64,000 nucleotides of DNA from Nannobrachium achirus. Lineage: Eukaryota; Chordata; Actinopteri; Myctophiformes; Myctophidae. The notes under the pieces were generated by a model. It was not told the origin of the DNA. It did not search any database and worked only from the letters and a program-made list of their open reading frames with translations. Shown piece by piece: positions 25,318-36,619 of this stretch (positions within the stretch are counted from its first letter, which is position 1; each line of letters starts with the position of its first letter). Both the position numbers and the translations under genes were made by a program. Location of the stretch: positions 28,223,790 to 28,287,789 of the forward strand of contig OY997659.1 in NCBI GenBank assembly GCA_963921795.1, in the 5' to 3' direction.

Positions 25318-27672
25318 CTTTGTCTCCGAGTCCTCGCTCTTCTCCTCGTACAGGCATGAGTCATCGAAGGAGGAAGAAGCTCTCTCGTAGAAACCCCCGT
25401 GGCCACTGTACAGGTTTGGCTCCGTCGAGCCCTGAGTAGAAACCGACCTCCTGTCGAAGAGTCCATGTGACACCTCCTCGTCCTTAGAGTCGTGGCTTTG
25501 CTCTCCTCGGTTGAGTGCGCACGTGACGGCAACAATCACTATTGCAATCAGCAACAATGCACATCCCCCACTGAGCATAATAATGACTATTAGTGAGCCA
25601 TCCAGGCTGAAGCCTTCTTCGCCACTTGGCCGTAACACAATAACAACTTGGTCTGCAGAGGGCTGCATGTCTGAAACGACAAACCTAATAGTTGCACTTG
25701 TAGAGAGAGGGGACCTGCCATTGTCACTCACTGCAATTTTCATTTCTAACACGTCTCCAATTTCGGCTGTCAGCCTTTGTTGCAAGGCAATCTCTCCGGT
25801 GTCCTTATTCATGGAAAAAAGCTTTGGGTCACCTTGTACGATTCTGTAGGAGAGCTCTCCATTCATGCCTTCATCCTCATCCTCAGCCTTGACACAAAGC
25901 GCCAGATACCCCACTGGTGCATTGTGAGGCAGGGGGACATCGAAAGAGTCATTTAGCAGGATGGGGAAAGTGAAACGTGGATAGTTGTCATTTTGATCAA
26001 CAACTTTGATTTTGATTGTTGATGTGCTTGATTGAGGAGGGGAGCCTTTGTCTTCCGCCTGGATGGTAAATTCAATCTCCTGAACAGCCTCATAATCAAA
26101 AGATCTCAAGGTGTACAATGACCCTGAAAGTGGATCTATAGTGACATAAGTTGACATTGAACCCCCTCCGGGTACTTCTGAGTCCAAGACTGTGTAGGAC
26201 ACTTTGGCGTTCTTGCCCATGTCAGGATCACGTGCGATGACGGTGGTCACATACGAGCCGGGAATGTTGTTTTCCAGAACCGAAACTTCATAGACCGGCT
26301 TGCTGAAGAAAGGCGCGTTGTCGTTCTCGTCCGTCACGCGAATCGTGTACTGTCGGATGGTCTTGTAGGGCGGGCTGCCGTGGTCCTCCGCCACCACCGT
26401 GAGGTTGTACTCGGGGATCCTCTCCCGGTCCAGGGCGGCGGTGGTGACGATCATGAACGTGTCGCCGTAGGCCTGCTGGAGCCTGAAGTGGCCGTGGCCG
26501 TGGAGGCTGCTGCGCACGTAGCCGTTGGGGCCGGAGTCTCTGTCCGAGGTGCTGATCAGCGCCACGAAGCTCTCCTTGGCCGCGGCCTCGGTGATGTAGG
26601 CGACGCCGTCGCTGCTGGAGGTCATCGGCTTGATGTTGATCTCGGGCGCGTTGTCGTTGACGTCCACCACGTCCACCACCACCCGGCAGGTGGACGGCAG
26701 GGAGCTGGCGCCGCGGTCCGAGGCCTGGATGTTCAGCTCGTAGGACCTCCTCTGCTCGAAGTCGACCGGTGCCCTCAGGGACACGTCGCCCGTGTCGGGG
26801 TCGATGCTGAAGGTGGAGGACGGCCCGTCGACGAACGCGTACACCACCTCGCCGTTGGCGCCGCTGTCCGGGTCGGAGGCGCGCACCCTGAGGACGCGGT
26901 GGCCCACCGGGGAGTCCTCGTAGAGCTCCACTTTCAGCGGGCCGTGCTCGAACGTCGGGCTGTTGTCGTTGAAGTCCAGCACCGTTATGTGCACGTTCAG
27001 TGAGCCGGACTTTGGTGGCTCTCCGCCGTCAGTGGCCGTCACCTGGACCGTGTATGAATCCTTCACCTCTCTGTCCAGCTCCTTAACGAGCACGAGTTCT
27101 GCAGATTTCACGCCGTCCTCTCGGGTGCGCACTTCAATGGTGAAATGACTGTTGGGAGACAGCGTGTAGTTCTGGATGTAGTTGTCGCCCACGTCCTGGT
27201 CGAGAGCGGCGTCCAGCAGGAACCTGGAGCCGAGCGGGACGTTCTCCAGGATCTGCAGGTGGGTCTCGTTGCGAGGGAACACAGGCGAGTTGTCGTTGAT
27301 GTCCCTGACCTCGATCTCGACGTGGATGAGCTGGAACTTTTCTCTGGAGAAGGCCACGATGTCAAAGGTAATGAAGCAGCGCGGCGAGCGGGGGCAGAGC
27401 TGCTCTCGGTCGATGGTTTCCCCGACGCTCAGAAGTCCGTCGTTCTCCCTCATCACCACCACAGACGCGTTTGTAACTTGCATGAAGCGAAAGGAGGTTC
27501 CAGGGTCGTCGGCCGGATCAATCTTTAGGTCTTGAGACAAGTTTCCAATCTCTGTCCCGGGCGCATCCTCTTCGTAAGTGAAATACCTCGTGGTCGTACA
27601 CCGAACCGTGCATAAGAACAGAACGGTTACCGCACACTGCCAAACTCCTCTATTATTCTGACAAAATCCCAT
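25318..27672 (-). CDS. pcdh8l: Protocadherin-8-like, exon 1 (ectodomain, membrane helix, proximal tail)
   Basis: The exon gives 785 codons from an ATG in good context (A at -3, G at +4). A signal peptide covers about 1-26, and the mature chain starts near TTTRYFTYEEDAPG. Six cadherin repeats follow, with linkers DINDNSP (124), DFNDNSP (233), DVNDNAP (337), DENDNAP (448) and DQNDNYP (559). The membrane helix is about 692-717, and a short acidic tail follows. The complete protein is 971 residues over four exons. Repeats 4-5 read like PCDH8 (YEVSVLENNIPGSYVTTV; STYVTIDP), and exon 3 fixes the subgroup. It is probably the homologue of the second pcdh8-type gene of amphibians (PCNS/pcdh8l), a neural-crest and somite adhesion protein; the symbol is my inference. 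Codons of residues about 110-445 are markedly GC-rich compared with both ends. Confidence 0.88.
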
Positions 27673-27900
27673 GTTGAATGGTTGGTTACTGGTGCAAAAA
27701 GAAAGAAATCCTCATCAATGCTGCAGCCCAAAGCACTGCAGGCCTATACTTCTGTTGTGTGAGGTCGAGGAGTCACTCACAACTGGTTTGGTTTACTGAC
27801 TTTGCTGGTGACCTATAAAGCCCTGGTCTATGCAAATAAGTTGCCCCCTCGACCAATGGCCATCCAGTGGTCTACCAAACGGGGCACGTTTGGTTCTCTA
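27673..27900 (-). promoter_or_regulatory. pcdh8l: pcdh8l 5' leader and proximal promoter region
   Basis: Unique sequence directly upstream of the pcdh8l start. It includes an exact octamer (ATGCAAAT, 27830-27837). No TATA box in the right orientation is evident. Confidence 0.4.
27830..27837 (+). promoter_or_regulatory. Octamer (POU-factor) site upstream of pcdh8l
   Basis: Exact ATGCAAAT about 160 bp upstream of the pcdh8l start codon. POU proteins bind this sequence, and the position is promoter-proximal. A chance match is quite possible: the same 8-mer also occurs at 427-434 in pcdh17 intron 3. Confidence 0.3.
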
Positions 27901-28541
27901 GCAAATTGCCCACGCCCGTGCCGTGACTAGAGTGCAAATGGCTTAAGATAAACTTTACTGAAGACCATTAATCACAATGGTAATACTATTACCCAGCCGG
28001 CAGACTGGCAATTCATTAATGAATGGATCTAAAGTTAACATTTACATTTCAATGGGCCCTGTCTCACTTCAGAGGTAGGCTACCTCGGGCATTACCTTTT
28101 CAAAGGCAGGGAAGTTGATTAGTTTGTCTCTCACAGTCACAATAACCAAACAGAGTTAAATGATTTAGGAAGTAATACAGCAGTCATCATAATGAAAAGC
28201 ATGTTTCCTGCAAGTTGAGTGCAGTAGCCTAGAGTATTCATATTAGTGCACACAGCTTTGCTAGACTTTATCAGTATTAGGAATAATGCATGGTGGATGC
28301 CATTTGACAGTCACTCTGAAATCATCCTCAGAAATAAGATCCCAGAAAGGCTATTCCGTGTGATGCTTATAATATAAAATATATGATGTACTTATCATAG
28401 CCTATATCATTTCACATTAAATAGCCCAATATTGCTCTCATTTGAACATAGGCTGTTCACCCCAGCTAGGCTCTCCAGTGTCTTCACTAAAATAAAAACA
28501 TATATAACTAGAAGCAGTGCTCTTCCGAGCACAGGTCTCCA

Positions 28542-28837
28542 CCAGGCCACACAAATCGGCCTGTTATAGCGCCACCATGAGGCTGATTTAAAAAATGTGG
28601 GGCAGAGGTTCTGAATTAGCATCCAGGGAGTGTGTGTGCTCAGTTTGAGAGCGATCGGGCCAACGGCGCCGGAGATTAGCTGGTAACAACCAGGCCACAC
28701 AAATCGGCCTGTTATAGCGCCACCATGAGGCTGATTTGAAAAATGTGGGGCAGAGGTTCTAGATTGGCATCCAGGGAGTGTGTGTGCTCAGTTTGGCAGC
28801 GATCGGGCCAACGGCGACTGAGATTAGCTGTTCACAA
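28542..28837. repeat. Two tandem 148-bp repeats
   Basis: Units at 28542-28689 and 28690-28837 share CCAGGCCACACAAATCGGCC, TATAGCGCCACCATGAGGC and AGCGATCGGGCCAACGGCG with only a few differences. Parts resemble an interspersed repeat also found at 33067-33305, 46396-46490, 53051-53410 and, in complement, 63595-63790. Confidence 0.85.
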
Positions 28838-28841
28838 ACTG

Positions 28842-28902
28842 CGAGGACGCACGCACGGACGCACGGACGCACGGACGCACGGACGGACGGACGGACGGAG
28901 GG
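28842..28902. repeat. (CGCACGGA)n minisatellite
   Basis: GGACGCACGGACGCACGGAC style repeats ending in (GGAC)n. It follows directly after the tandem 148-bp units. Confidence 0.9.
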
Positions 28903-29689
28903 GAAAACATACTCTCCCTCAGCCTTCGGCTGGTGGAGACAAATATATATAACTTCCTCAGTCTGGAGCAAAATGGAGCCTTTCCTTCTGATGTGGGCTA
29001 CAGTGAGATATGCTGTTTGATGTTAGGTGTGACGTGAGGAGATAATTTACATACAAATGGAGCATAATCCATTATAAAAACAAAGCATTTGCGTATGTCT
29101 TTTTAGCTATAGGGGCCATGATCTGAACTGTCATCAACGCTGAATAACATCCCACCCTTTCCGACATAAAAATAAAACCCTCTTATGAGCCACATAACTT
29201 GAAAGCTAAATTGAATTGTAATTAAAGGTCTGAGAGAGCAAACCATGCTTTTCTTGTACACCCAATTACAGGCTGTTCTAAAGGACCCCTGACCCCACCC
29301 CCGCAGCATGCACAGTAAAGATAAAATATTTTAAAAAATACACCACTAACAATCTGCCGCATACAGAGTGATAACAAAGGACCACATTATTGCAGTTTGT
29401 GTTGACCATAGTGGTTGTGCCAGTGGTTGAGTCAAAGCAGTCTTCCCTTCAAATAGCTCTTGACACCTAGCACAAGTTTGGGTCTAATAAATGTGTCTTG
29501 AGCCATCCACACAGGAAGGTGTTAAAAACCACACACAATAAAAATGGGCCAGTGAGTGTGCCCGGGGCTCTTGGAATGTGTCAGTCTGCTAAAGGTGATA
29601 AGGTGCCTTGAAATTCCAGATTAAAAATAGCCATACAAGTCCAAATTGATTATTATTTTTATCATCATCATACAATAAATGGAAAGTGA

Positions 29690-29895
29690 AAATGTTTTTA
29701 TGTATTTATTTTTAGATATTTTTTTGGCTTTATTGATAGTACAGTAGGTAGACAGGAAACAGCGATAGAGAGATGGGGAGTGATATGCGGCAAAGGCCGT
29801 CAGGATCGGGACTCGAACCCACGATGCGCTGTCAAGCATCAGAGCTTATGTGGTATGCACCTGGCCCACTAGGCTAGTAGCGGTCGCCCTGAAAA
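29690..29895 (-). mobile_element. tRNA-derived SINE, copy 2
   Basis: On the minus strand TAGCCTAGTGGGCC (A box) is followed by GGGTTCGAGTCCC (B box). The body, GCCGCATATCACTCCCCATC then CTCTATCGC and TTTCCTGTCTACC, matches the SINE at 19040-19235. Confidence 0.82.
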
Positions 29896-29899
29896 CTGT

Positions 29900-30700
29900 A
29901 TGGGGTTCTGTATGGGTGTATGGGTTTTTTACACACTGTGGCTTTCCAAGAGCTACATTTCTCTAGAAAAATGTCCATGTGTAGTGTAAGTAAGTATACA
30001 GTATTGCATCACAAAGCGCTTAACTGAGTAGACCAATGTTTTATATTTCTGCAAAAAAAGTAAAATAAATGTAGCCTAACTTTGTTCATTCACTTCACAT
30101 ACGCCTAAACCTCAGAGGTGTGAAATCTGTATTTGCCCTGAAATATACCACTTATTAAATCAACAAGTGGGCGTTCATTGATTCCACAACCCATTATCGT
30201 GTCAGGTTGCACGAAACAGACCTTAATAATGCTCTTAACTGGGCAGTAAGTCTAAACATATTTGAATAGCTCAAAGGACCTGACACACCACCATCACACG
30301 GGATGGGGTTTAGCACTCCAAGGAGAAGAACACCTCCTCTTCTAACACAACATAATCACACAGTTGCTGCCACCAGGGAGTTAAAAGTTTAAACCATCAT
30401 TAGGATATTTTCTTACCATCAAATACACATGCCAAGCCTCCCACACAGTAACCCCCATGCTGACATTGAGTGCATTTTATAGGCATGAGGAGTCAGTAGG
30501 TAACAGAATTATTGGACAAATTAAGTCCAATTAACTCCAATTAAGTTGTTTGCTTCCAAGAGGCTTCAAGTTTAATTGTATTAAATATCTCACACATTTG
30601 ACTCATTTTTACTTTATATAGGCTATCAATGCAACTTTTTAGTAATCAACTAAATCGAGTCTGATCAACCCCTTATGCCCTATTTTATACTTAGCCGTAC
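29900..30700. other. Intergenic, no gene seen
   Basis: Unique AT-rich sequence; no ORF or repeat end that I can support. Confidence 0.45.
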
Positions 30701-30711
30701 AAAGTTGTCAC

Positions 30712-30788
30712 GTAAAACTAGACAATCTATAAGCTCACAATGTGCCAAAATGCGACACACAGTGAGCTTGTACATCAGCAATGATATT
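30712..30788. repeat. Foldback copy 4 (decayed)
   Basis: AACTAGACAATCTATAAGCT then CACAATGTG pairs with CACAGTGAGCTTGTACATC. The outer AAAATAGC blocks are eroded. Confidence 0.7.
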
Positions 30789-31606
30789 TGTAAACATTTA
30801 TTATTTGATTACAATTATTATTTTGAGAATTGATTAAATTCATTAGATGAGTTAGACTGCACCCCCTAACCGAAATTAACTGCCATAACATAAGCACGGC
30901 ATACATCAGCAAATAACTATAATTTCACCAATAAAGTTTTCACCACAAAACAAAGCCTGGCTAACGCTGGAGTGATACTTGTTTGTCACTTAAGTTAGGT
31001 GATTAATGCAGATCACAGCTTGATTAAGACGTGTGTGGTGACAGCGGGAGCATTACAGAAGATTAATGGCTTTGGCCATCTGTTCCCTTACCGAGATGAT
31101 TTTAATTAACTGTTAGAATAATGTTAATCTTGGCCAGGCAGATCCACAGACCACGATAATCACAGTCGAGATGGTCAGAAATCAGACTCATGTCATGCCT
31201 TTTACATGTGGCTATAATAAAGGCTATTTGTGGAACATTTTCACGCGGGCAGCAAAAGCCCACCTTCCAAACAGCAAGGTGACAGCCAGGGAAAGCTTTT
31301 GGTGGCCCTGGGAGCAGTAATCCTAGCATATGCCACTGGGAGCAAATGTCTCAGAAGCACCTTTTGGACAACAACTTATGATGGCCAATGTCAGATAGCC
31401 AAAAGCCAGTTCTCATTTCCCCCTCGGTTCTCAGAGTTCTCATAAGATAAGAATTGTTGTTTTGTTTTCTGGAACCAATTTAGTTTACGCTACTTTATCT
31501 TTATTGTATGCTATATGACTACACTACAACACATGAAAATATGAGCCTTTTACAGATTCTTTAGACAAGGAAAGAAAGTGTATTGACAACATAAAACAGA
31601 AAATAT

Positions 31607-31857
31607 ATATCGTCGTTGTTGGGTGAAAACCTTGTATGTCCAAAACTGTTCGTTTTGCATTTATCATTTAAAAAAGGATTTAAACTAGTGAAAACAGCTG
31701 ATCTACAAGCACACAACGGCGTTGTTTGCTTGTAGATCTGCTGTTTTCACTACTTTTATGCAACAGCCTTGTATGAAGAAGCAGGGCTTTACTTAGCGAA
31801 GACATTTACAAATTTGAAACTTGGAGATACGAGGTTTCTGCCCGACAGTGACGATAT
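31607..31857. mobile_element. ATATCGTC-ended MITE, copy 2
   Basis: Ends: ATATCGTCGTTGTTGGGTGA, AAACCTTGTAT on the left and ATACGAGGTTTCTGCCCGAC then AGTGACGATAT on the right. The middle is a foldback (31683-31755). No ORF. Copies at 19918 and 40619 share CCAAAACTGTTCGTTTTG and AAGCAGGGCTTTAC. Confidence 0.82.
31683..31755. repeat. Foldback copy 5
   Basis: AACTAGTGAAAACAGCTGAT then CTACAAGCACACAACG pairs with CGTTGTTTGCTTGTAGATC then TGCTGTTTTCACTACTT. Central within the MITE. Confidence 0.9.
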
Positions 31858-32399
31858 GATTCTTTTACAGATTCTTTAGACAAGGAAATAAAGTGTATTG
31901 ACAACATAAAACAGAAAATATACATGCACCCAACAGTTTATGTACGTGCCGTTTTCAGGCATCCGTTTCCTCAACTCACTTGAACCCTTGAGGTGTGCAC
32001 CAATAAGCAGGGGGGTATACATGTCACGGATCAGGCTTTGGGGGGATCATGGGGTGGGTTTAATAATCTGGGCCATTTGGGTTGTCTGAGAGGCAGATAA
32101 AACAAGATTATCATGCTCTGGGTATTTGGCCCACGGTGAGACAAGAGGGAGGAAGCGTGTGAGCAGCAGCTGTGGAGGTGCCAGAGACTGGGCTAGTGGT
32201 GCTTTTGGCACCTTCCACGTGCCACAGTGACCAGCTAACCCCACCATCCCAGCTCATCCCTCAAACAGACCTCCAACTGATTACAACTGGCCAAATGTTT
32301 CGCTTGCACGGAAAAAATCCTCTGCGTTAAAGGGATAGTTCACCCACAAAAATAACGTATTTCCTATCGATTACTCACCCCATTTGATTGCAATTTTTC

Positions 32400-32630
32400 A
32401 ATTTAGGCTTTTAGCAGACGATCTTAATCCAGAGCGATTTGCAATAAGCAAGGACAGCACATGGTAATACATGCAACGTAAAAAAGGCAGTAAAAAGACT
32501 TATTTGTTGTTCCTTTTAGGCAGGGTGCTTAACTGTACTTGTACTGTGCTACATTCTTTAATGTATTGACTATACTTGTAATGTTCTCCACTTTTGTCTA
32601 ATAAAATACTCAATCAATCAACCAAATACA
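32400..32630 (+). mobile_element. LINE/SINE 3' tail sequences
   Basis: AGCAGACGATCTTAATCCAG then AGCGATTT resembles the tail common to fish L2 LINEs and SINEs. It is followed by a segment ending TTTTGTCTAATAAAATACTC and AATCAATC, like the segment at 48560-48635 (TATCTGTCTAATGAAAAATTC, AATCAATC). Confidence 0.55.
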
Positions 32631-32788
32631 TAGAAATAGTAATCTAGGATCGTAGGACCTATCATCAGTCTAACGGTAGAATAACCAAAACATCAATCTA
32701 TACATTGAAACACATTAATGGATGCCAGGTCAGCAATGACCTTGCATCCGTCTACATAACATGCTATGACCGAAGCAGTTCCCTAGAC

Positions 32789-33415
32789 CAGTGGTTCTCA
32801 AACTTTTTGGCCTTCAGTACCCCCTTTTTCTGATTGCTGAATCCAAGTACCCCCTTTAATCGAACAACATTTGACTAGAAAATACTGACATGAAAAGTTT
32901 TAATATGTTGAAAATAGAAGTAAGTAGCCTGTTTTCTATTCAGTAACAGTTGTGCTAGTCAAAATTCGTACTTAATTTGGTGTAAAACCTTACAGAGCAG
33001 TATGTTCATATAGATTTGTCAATGATTTATCATTAAACATAACAATAAAACCATTAAGACTCCCTAATAGGGAGATAAGCGACCGCTACGTCGCATACAC
33101 AAACTTTAGAAGCCAATCAGGAGGGAATAGGGGAAATGGGACAGATCCATGTTGATGACATGACTTTAGAGATAGTGTGTACCGCTTTGCATGATTTTAG
33201 GCCAAAACCTGTAGGAGCAGTGTCCAAAAATGTGTTTTGCAAAAATCTGCCTGATGGTGGCGCTAGAAGAGGGCCATGTGAGAAATCAGGGCTGGAGGTT
33301 GTGATTTGCCATCCAAAATAAAATAAATGTTTACATTTTCCATTCTCTCTCAAGTACCCCAGTAGTACCTCTGCGTACCCCTAGGGGTAAACATACCCTC
33401 ATTTGAGAAACACTG
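32789..33415. mobile_element. hAT-like element with perfect 8-bp target duplication
   Basis: Flanked by CCCTAGAC at 32781-32788 and at 33416-33423. Left end CAGTGGTTCTCAAACTTTTT, right end TTTGAGAAACACTG. It carries no transposase ORF. The interior 33067-33305 is an interspersed repeat also present at 53051-53280. Confidence 0.9.
33067..33305. repeat. Interspersed repeat (GATCCATGTTGATGACATGA family)
   Basis: Shares long near-identical blocks with 53051-53280, for example CAGATCCATGTTGATGA, GTAGGAGCAGTGTCCAAAAA and AGAAGAGGGCCATGTGAGAA. Shorter related pieces lie at 46396-46490 and 28542-28837. I cannot name the family. Confidence 0.8.
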
Positions 33416-33510
33416 CCCTAGACAAATGAGACTCTTTGTGTCTCCATAGGGAATTGCTGTCAGTCATCAAATTATTGTCTTAGGAATGCAGGGGAAAAAA
33501 TTAATAAATC

Positions 33511-33511
<1 letters not shown>

Positions 33512-33591
<80 letters not shown>

Positions 33592-33620
33592 GATAGAGAT
33601 AGATAGATAGATAGATAGAA
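33512..33620. repeat. (GA)n passing into (GAGATA)n and (GATA)n
   Basis: About 31 GA units, then GAGATA units, then GATA units. Confidence 0.95.
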
Positions 33621-33659
33621 AATAAATCATTATGGGGTGAACTATCCCTTTAATTTACC

Positions 33660-35560
33660 TCAGAGAGAGAGTGTATGAAACCAAAGGGGTGCATTGGTTG
33701 CATTTTTATACCCTCTGGGGTTACAACTGGATAAATTAACACTGAGGATTTTATGGCATATGCTCCTAAATGGCTTTAACAGACATATAAAAGTCACAAG
33801 AGTGCCAGTAGCCTTGATGTTATTGGGTCTAATTGTTTATTTCTTTTGGCTCAGCTCTAAATGCATTCAGGTCTGGAGGGAGGACATCTCTTTTGCAAAC
33901 TCTGAATTTAGGACATGTGAAGGAGAACTTTAACAGATATTTGTAAAACAAAGAGTAGTTACAGTAATTAAATGCATAACACAAGAAAAATCTTTAAAAA
34001 ATCTTATTATTTTTATGACAAATTAATTAGTCTATTAGGACCACACATTGAACGATGAAGGCTTTCTGTGTAATTAGATCTCAGTGGACGTAACATGTTT
34101 TCAAACAAAATCCAGAACATTAATATGCATGTAGTGGAAACATGTTTCTAGGATTTGTTCATGTGGGCCACAAAAGCTATTAAGAAACTGTTTTTGTTGT
34201 TTAAATCTCCTGAAAACTGCAGCAGATCAAAGAGGCATTAGCATTCAGAGACAGATCATGTTTGGCTGAGGTTTCCTGTGTGTGTGTGCGCCCCCCCACT
34301 CAACTCCAGTCATTTCCCCCCACACAGTGTGTGTGCGTGTGTGGAACTAACACTCGCTGCCTCCGAAAGATCTCACTCACAACAGTCGATACATCCTCTC
34401 CGACATGCATTAAGCAGTTTGATCCAGCTTCAAACCGTATGTACAAAATGCTATGCAAACAAGATGCATGCAGGCTGCAAATGTTAATCATTCATTAAGG
34501 TGAACACCAAGGGACAACATGTATGCATCTCTTGCCTTTAGTACCAATGTGATATGCACATACTGATAGAACCACAAGCTCATCAACTAGCAAAAGACAA
34601 AACAGCCTTATATTACAGTGTAAGGAAAGAGATTATCTCAACAGGCTGAGAGTGGAAACCCAAAAAGCTGAACAGATTTTTTTGAAACCAGAGATGAGAG
34701 TGCCATCTACAGGACGAAGCCACGTTCTCATCACCAATGACACACTGGCTTAGAGTTTATAACAAATCCTATGAGCAAGTGCACTATTTAATAGTATGTT
34801 CCACACAGTCTCAGATCAATACTACCCCCTCACCCCACACCACCACCACCCACCCACCCACCCACCCACGCTGATGAATGATAAACAAGTGTTTGAAGCA
34901 CCTGTCTGAGGGAACATCTTGTCCTGGCAAGTAGGACGGAACAGGCTAATTAGAATGGAGACTGGCAACCTCAAAATTATGTGATAAACAGTGGGGGCTC
35001 CTTTTGAAATCAGCTCCCGCTCGCAGATCAGAGCGCGGGGGCCTGGCTGTGTGCTTTTTCGCTCTCTCTCCAATACAGCATTCCACTAAGGGTTTCACTC
35101 CAATTATGATGACTACTTTACATTTCATGGTCTATATTGAATTGTATCACCCCCGAGCTACGTGGATGAGGACCCTGAAAATCAGCGCCATACATATTTG
35201 TTTCCTTGGCTCTATATACCTCCAGCATTATTCTGAATCGTGCACGTATTGACTGTATAGGAACGCATGTCACGTGGCGAGACATCGCCATCCTAATTTA
35301 AGTTTAATTCAGATTTCCCGTGTCTCCAATGAAGTCGTCATTATGTATTTCAGAGTGTTGCCAATAACCCTCCTGGTTTTCAACGTGCTTATGTCTGCCG
35401 CTAAAATGTTCATACTATGGCGATTCATATTCCTGTTGCTTGTTGGCAGTTACTATATCAGGCAGGTAAATCAAAATTTGCTGGTAGGGGCCTGTGAATA
35501 AATTTTATTCTCTGTGGGACGGTTGTATTATTCAAAGCAGGAAAGATAAAGTATAGCTTG
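33660..35560. other. Intergenic, no gene seen
   Basis: Mostly unique; contains a CACCCACCC-rich tract at 34822-34870. ORFs are short and unlike any protein I know. Confidence 0.45.
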
Positions 35561-35562
35561 CT

Positions 35563-35664
<102 letters not shown>

Positions 35665-36273
35665 CGTGTGAGAGCGTGCACGTACATGCGCATGAATACT
35701 AATTTGTATCTTTTCAAGGACCCAGGTTCCTCTCCTCCTCCTGAATATATTCTGTATCTCCATATTCCAATCCTAGAATGTTGCCTCCTTGAAGCAATTT
35801 CCTCTCAGCCCATTATCTGATGGGGTGAGAAGCGCTTTCCCATTGGCAGGGGCAGATGACACTTAAGGCTGGGTAGGAACTTGGCTGTTAAACCCCGGAC
35901 TGGCTCCTCACCAATTCCCAGTGTGCCTGGACCTGACAGCTCCCACAGGGCTGGCCACTGGGGGCAGACTGTTGGGCCAACTGGCCTCCGAGGGGTGTAA
36001 TCACTCCCTCTGACATATTTGGCACAAAGTGATCCATTTGCTCAACAATAAACAAGGCCTTTATAATGTGTGATCCACTTGCTTAATCCTGCTAAGGCCA
36101 GGAGATGGCAACATTGAGGTGAGGAGATTTCACAGGGAATGGGGCTGGAAACATTGTCATTGTCGTGGATTTCATATCTTGGGAAGTCAAGGGAGACAAT
36201 GAGAGAGACACGAGCAAAATAAAAGAGCATGACTCATGATGACCATTTGATTCATACCTTTTTCCCTCTACAC

Positions 36274-36605
36274 CATGGGTCTTCAATGAAGCAGGGATCC
36301 TCTCTACATATTGGATAAATGTTGGATTTGTGTTTTTAGTAAATTTGACCTTTCACTCTGTACTTGGTCTGCTCTTTTTTACCTCTACACCAAACCTATT
36401 TGCCGAAAATAGCCGATCTACAAGCTGCGAGGCGTTGAGAGCTTGTAGATCTGCTATTTTTGGCTAGGTTCCCCTCAGAATAGGGATGCAAGGGTTCAAG
36501 TTGTTAATTTAAAAGAATGATCCTATCACAAAGATTTGGCGGCCCCCCCTGTAGTAACTCTGAGGACCCCCTAGGGGTCCCGGACCCGCTGTTGAAGACC
36601 CCCTG
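36274..36605. mobile_element. hAT-like element, GGTCTTCAA family, copy 1
   Basis: Flanked by CTCTACAC at 36266-36273 and 36606-36613. Left end CATGGGTCTTCAATGAAGC, right end GTTGAAGACCCCCTG. A foldback lies in the middle. Relatives at 45941-46379 and 47866-48322 share CTTTCACTCTGTACTTG, CACCAAACCT and CTCTGAGGACCCCCTAGGGG. Confidence 0.88.
36401..36466. repeat. Foldback copy 6
   Basis: TGCCGAAAATAGCCGATCTA then CAAGCT pairs with AGCTTGTAGATCTGCTATTT then TTGGC. Loop of about 14 bp. Confidence 0.9.
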
Positions 36606-36619
36606 CTCTACACCAAATC

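Larger units (their letters stand above)
31539..31922. repeat. 69-bp direct repeats around the MITE at 31607
   Basis: 31539-31607 and 31854-31922 are the same 69 bp with three differences. They include CTTTTACAGATTCTTTAGAC and GTGTATTGACAACATAAAAC. The first copy ends exactly where the element begins, and the element's last ATAT is the start of the second copy. Confidence 0.9.
32327..33653. mobile_element. TTAA-flanked composite element (piggyBac-type ends)
   Basis: Left end TTAAAGGGATAGTTCACCC, right end GGGGTGAACTATCCCTTTAA. TTAA at both outer ends is the target sequence of piggyBac transposons; the assignment rests on this. It has swallowed a LINE/SINE tail (32400-32630), a complete hAT-like element (32789-33415) and a GA/GATA microsatellite (33512-33620). 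A related, incomplete copy seems to begin near 40074 (CAATTCACCCAAAAAAATG). Confidence 0.7.

Noticed and set aside
26380..27003. 207-codon ORF on the plus strand, rich in V, G, H and D
   Set aside because: It is antisense to the GC-rich part of pcdh8l exon 1; such shadows arise from G/C at third codon positions. It has no domain resemblance.
27800..27822. TATA box for pcdh8l (CTATAAAG near 27813)
   Set aside because: The TATAAA reads on the plus strand, opposite to pcdh8l.
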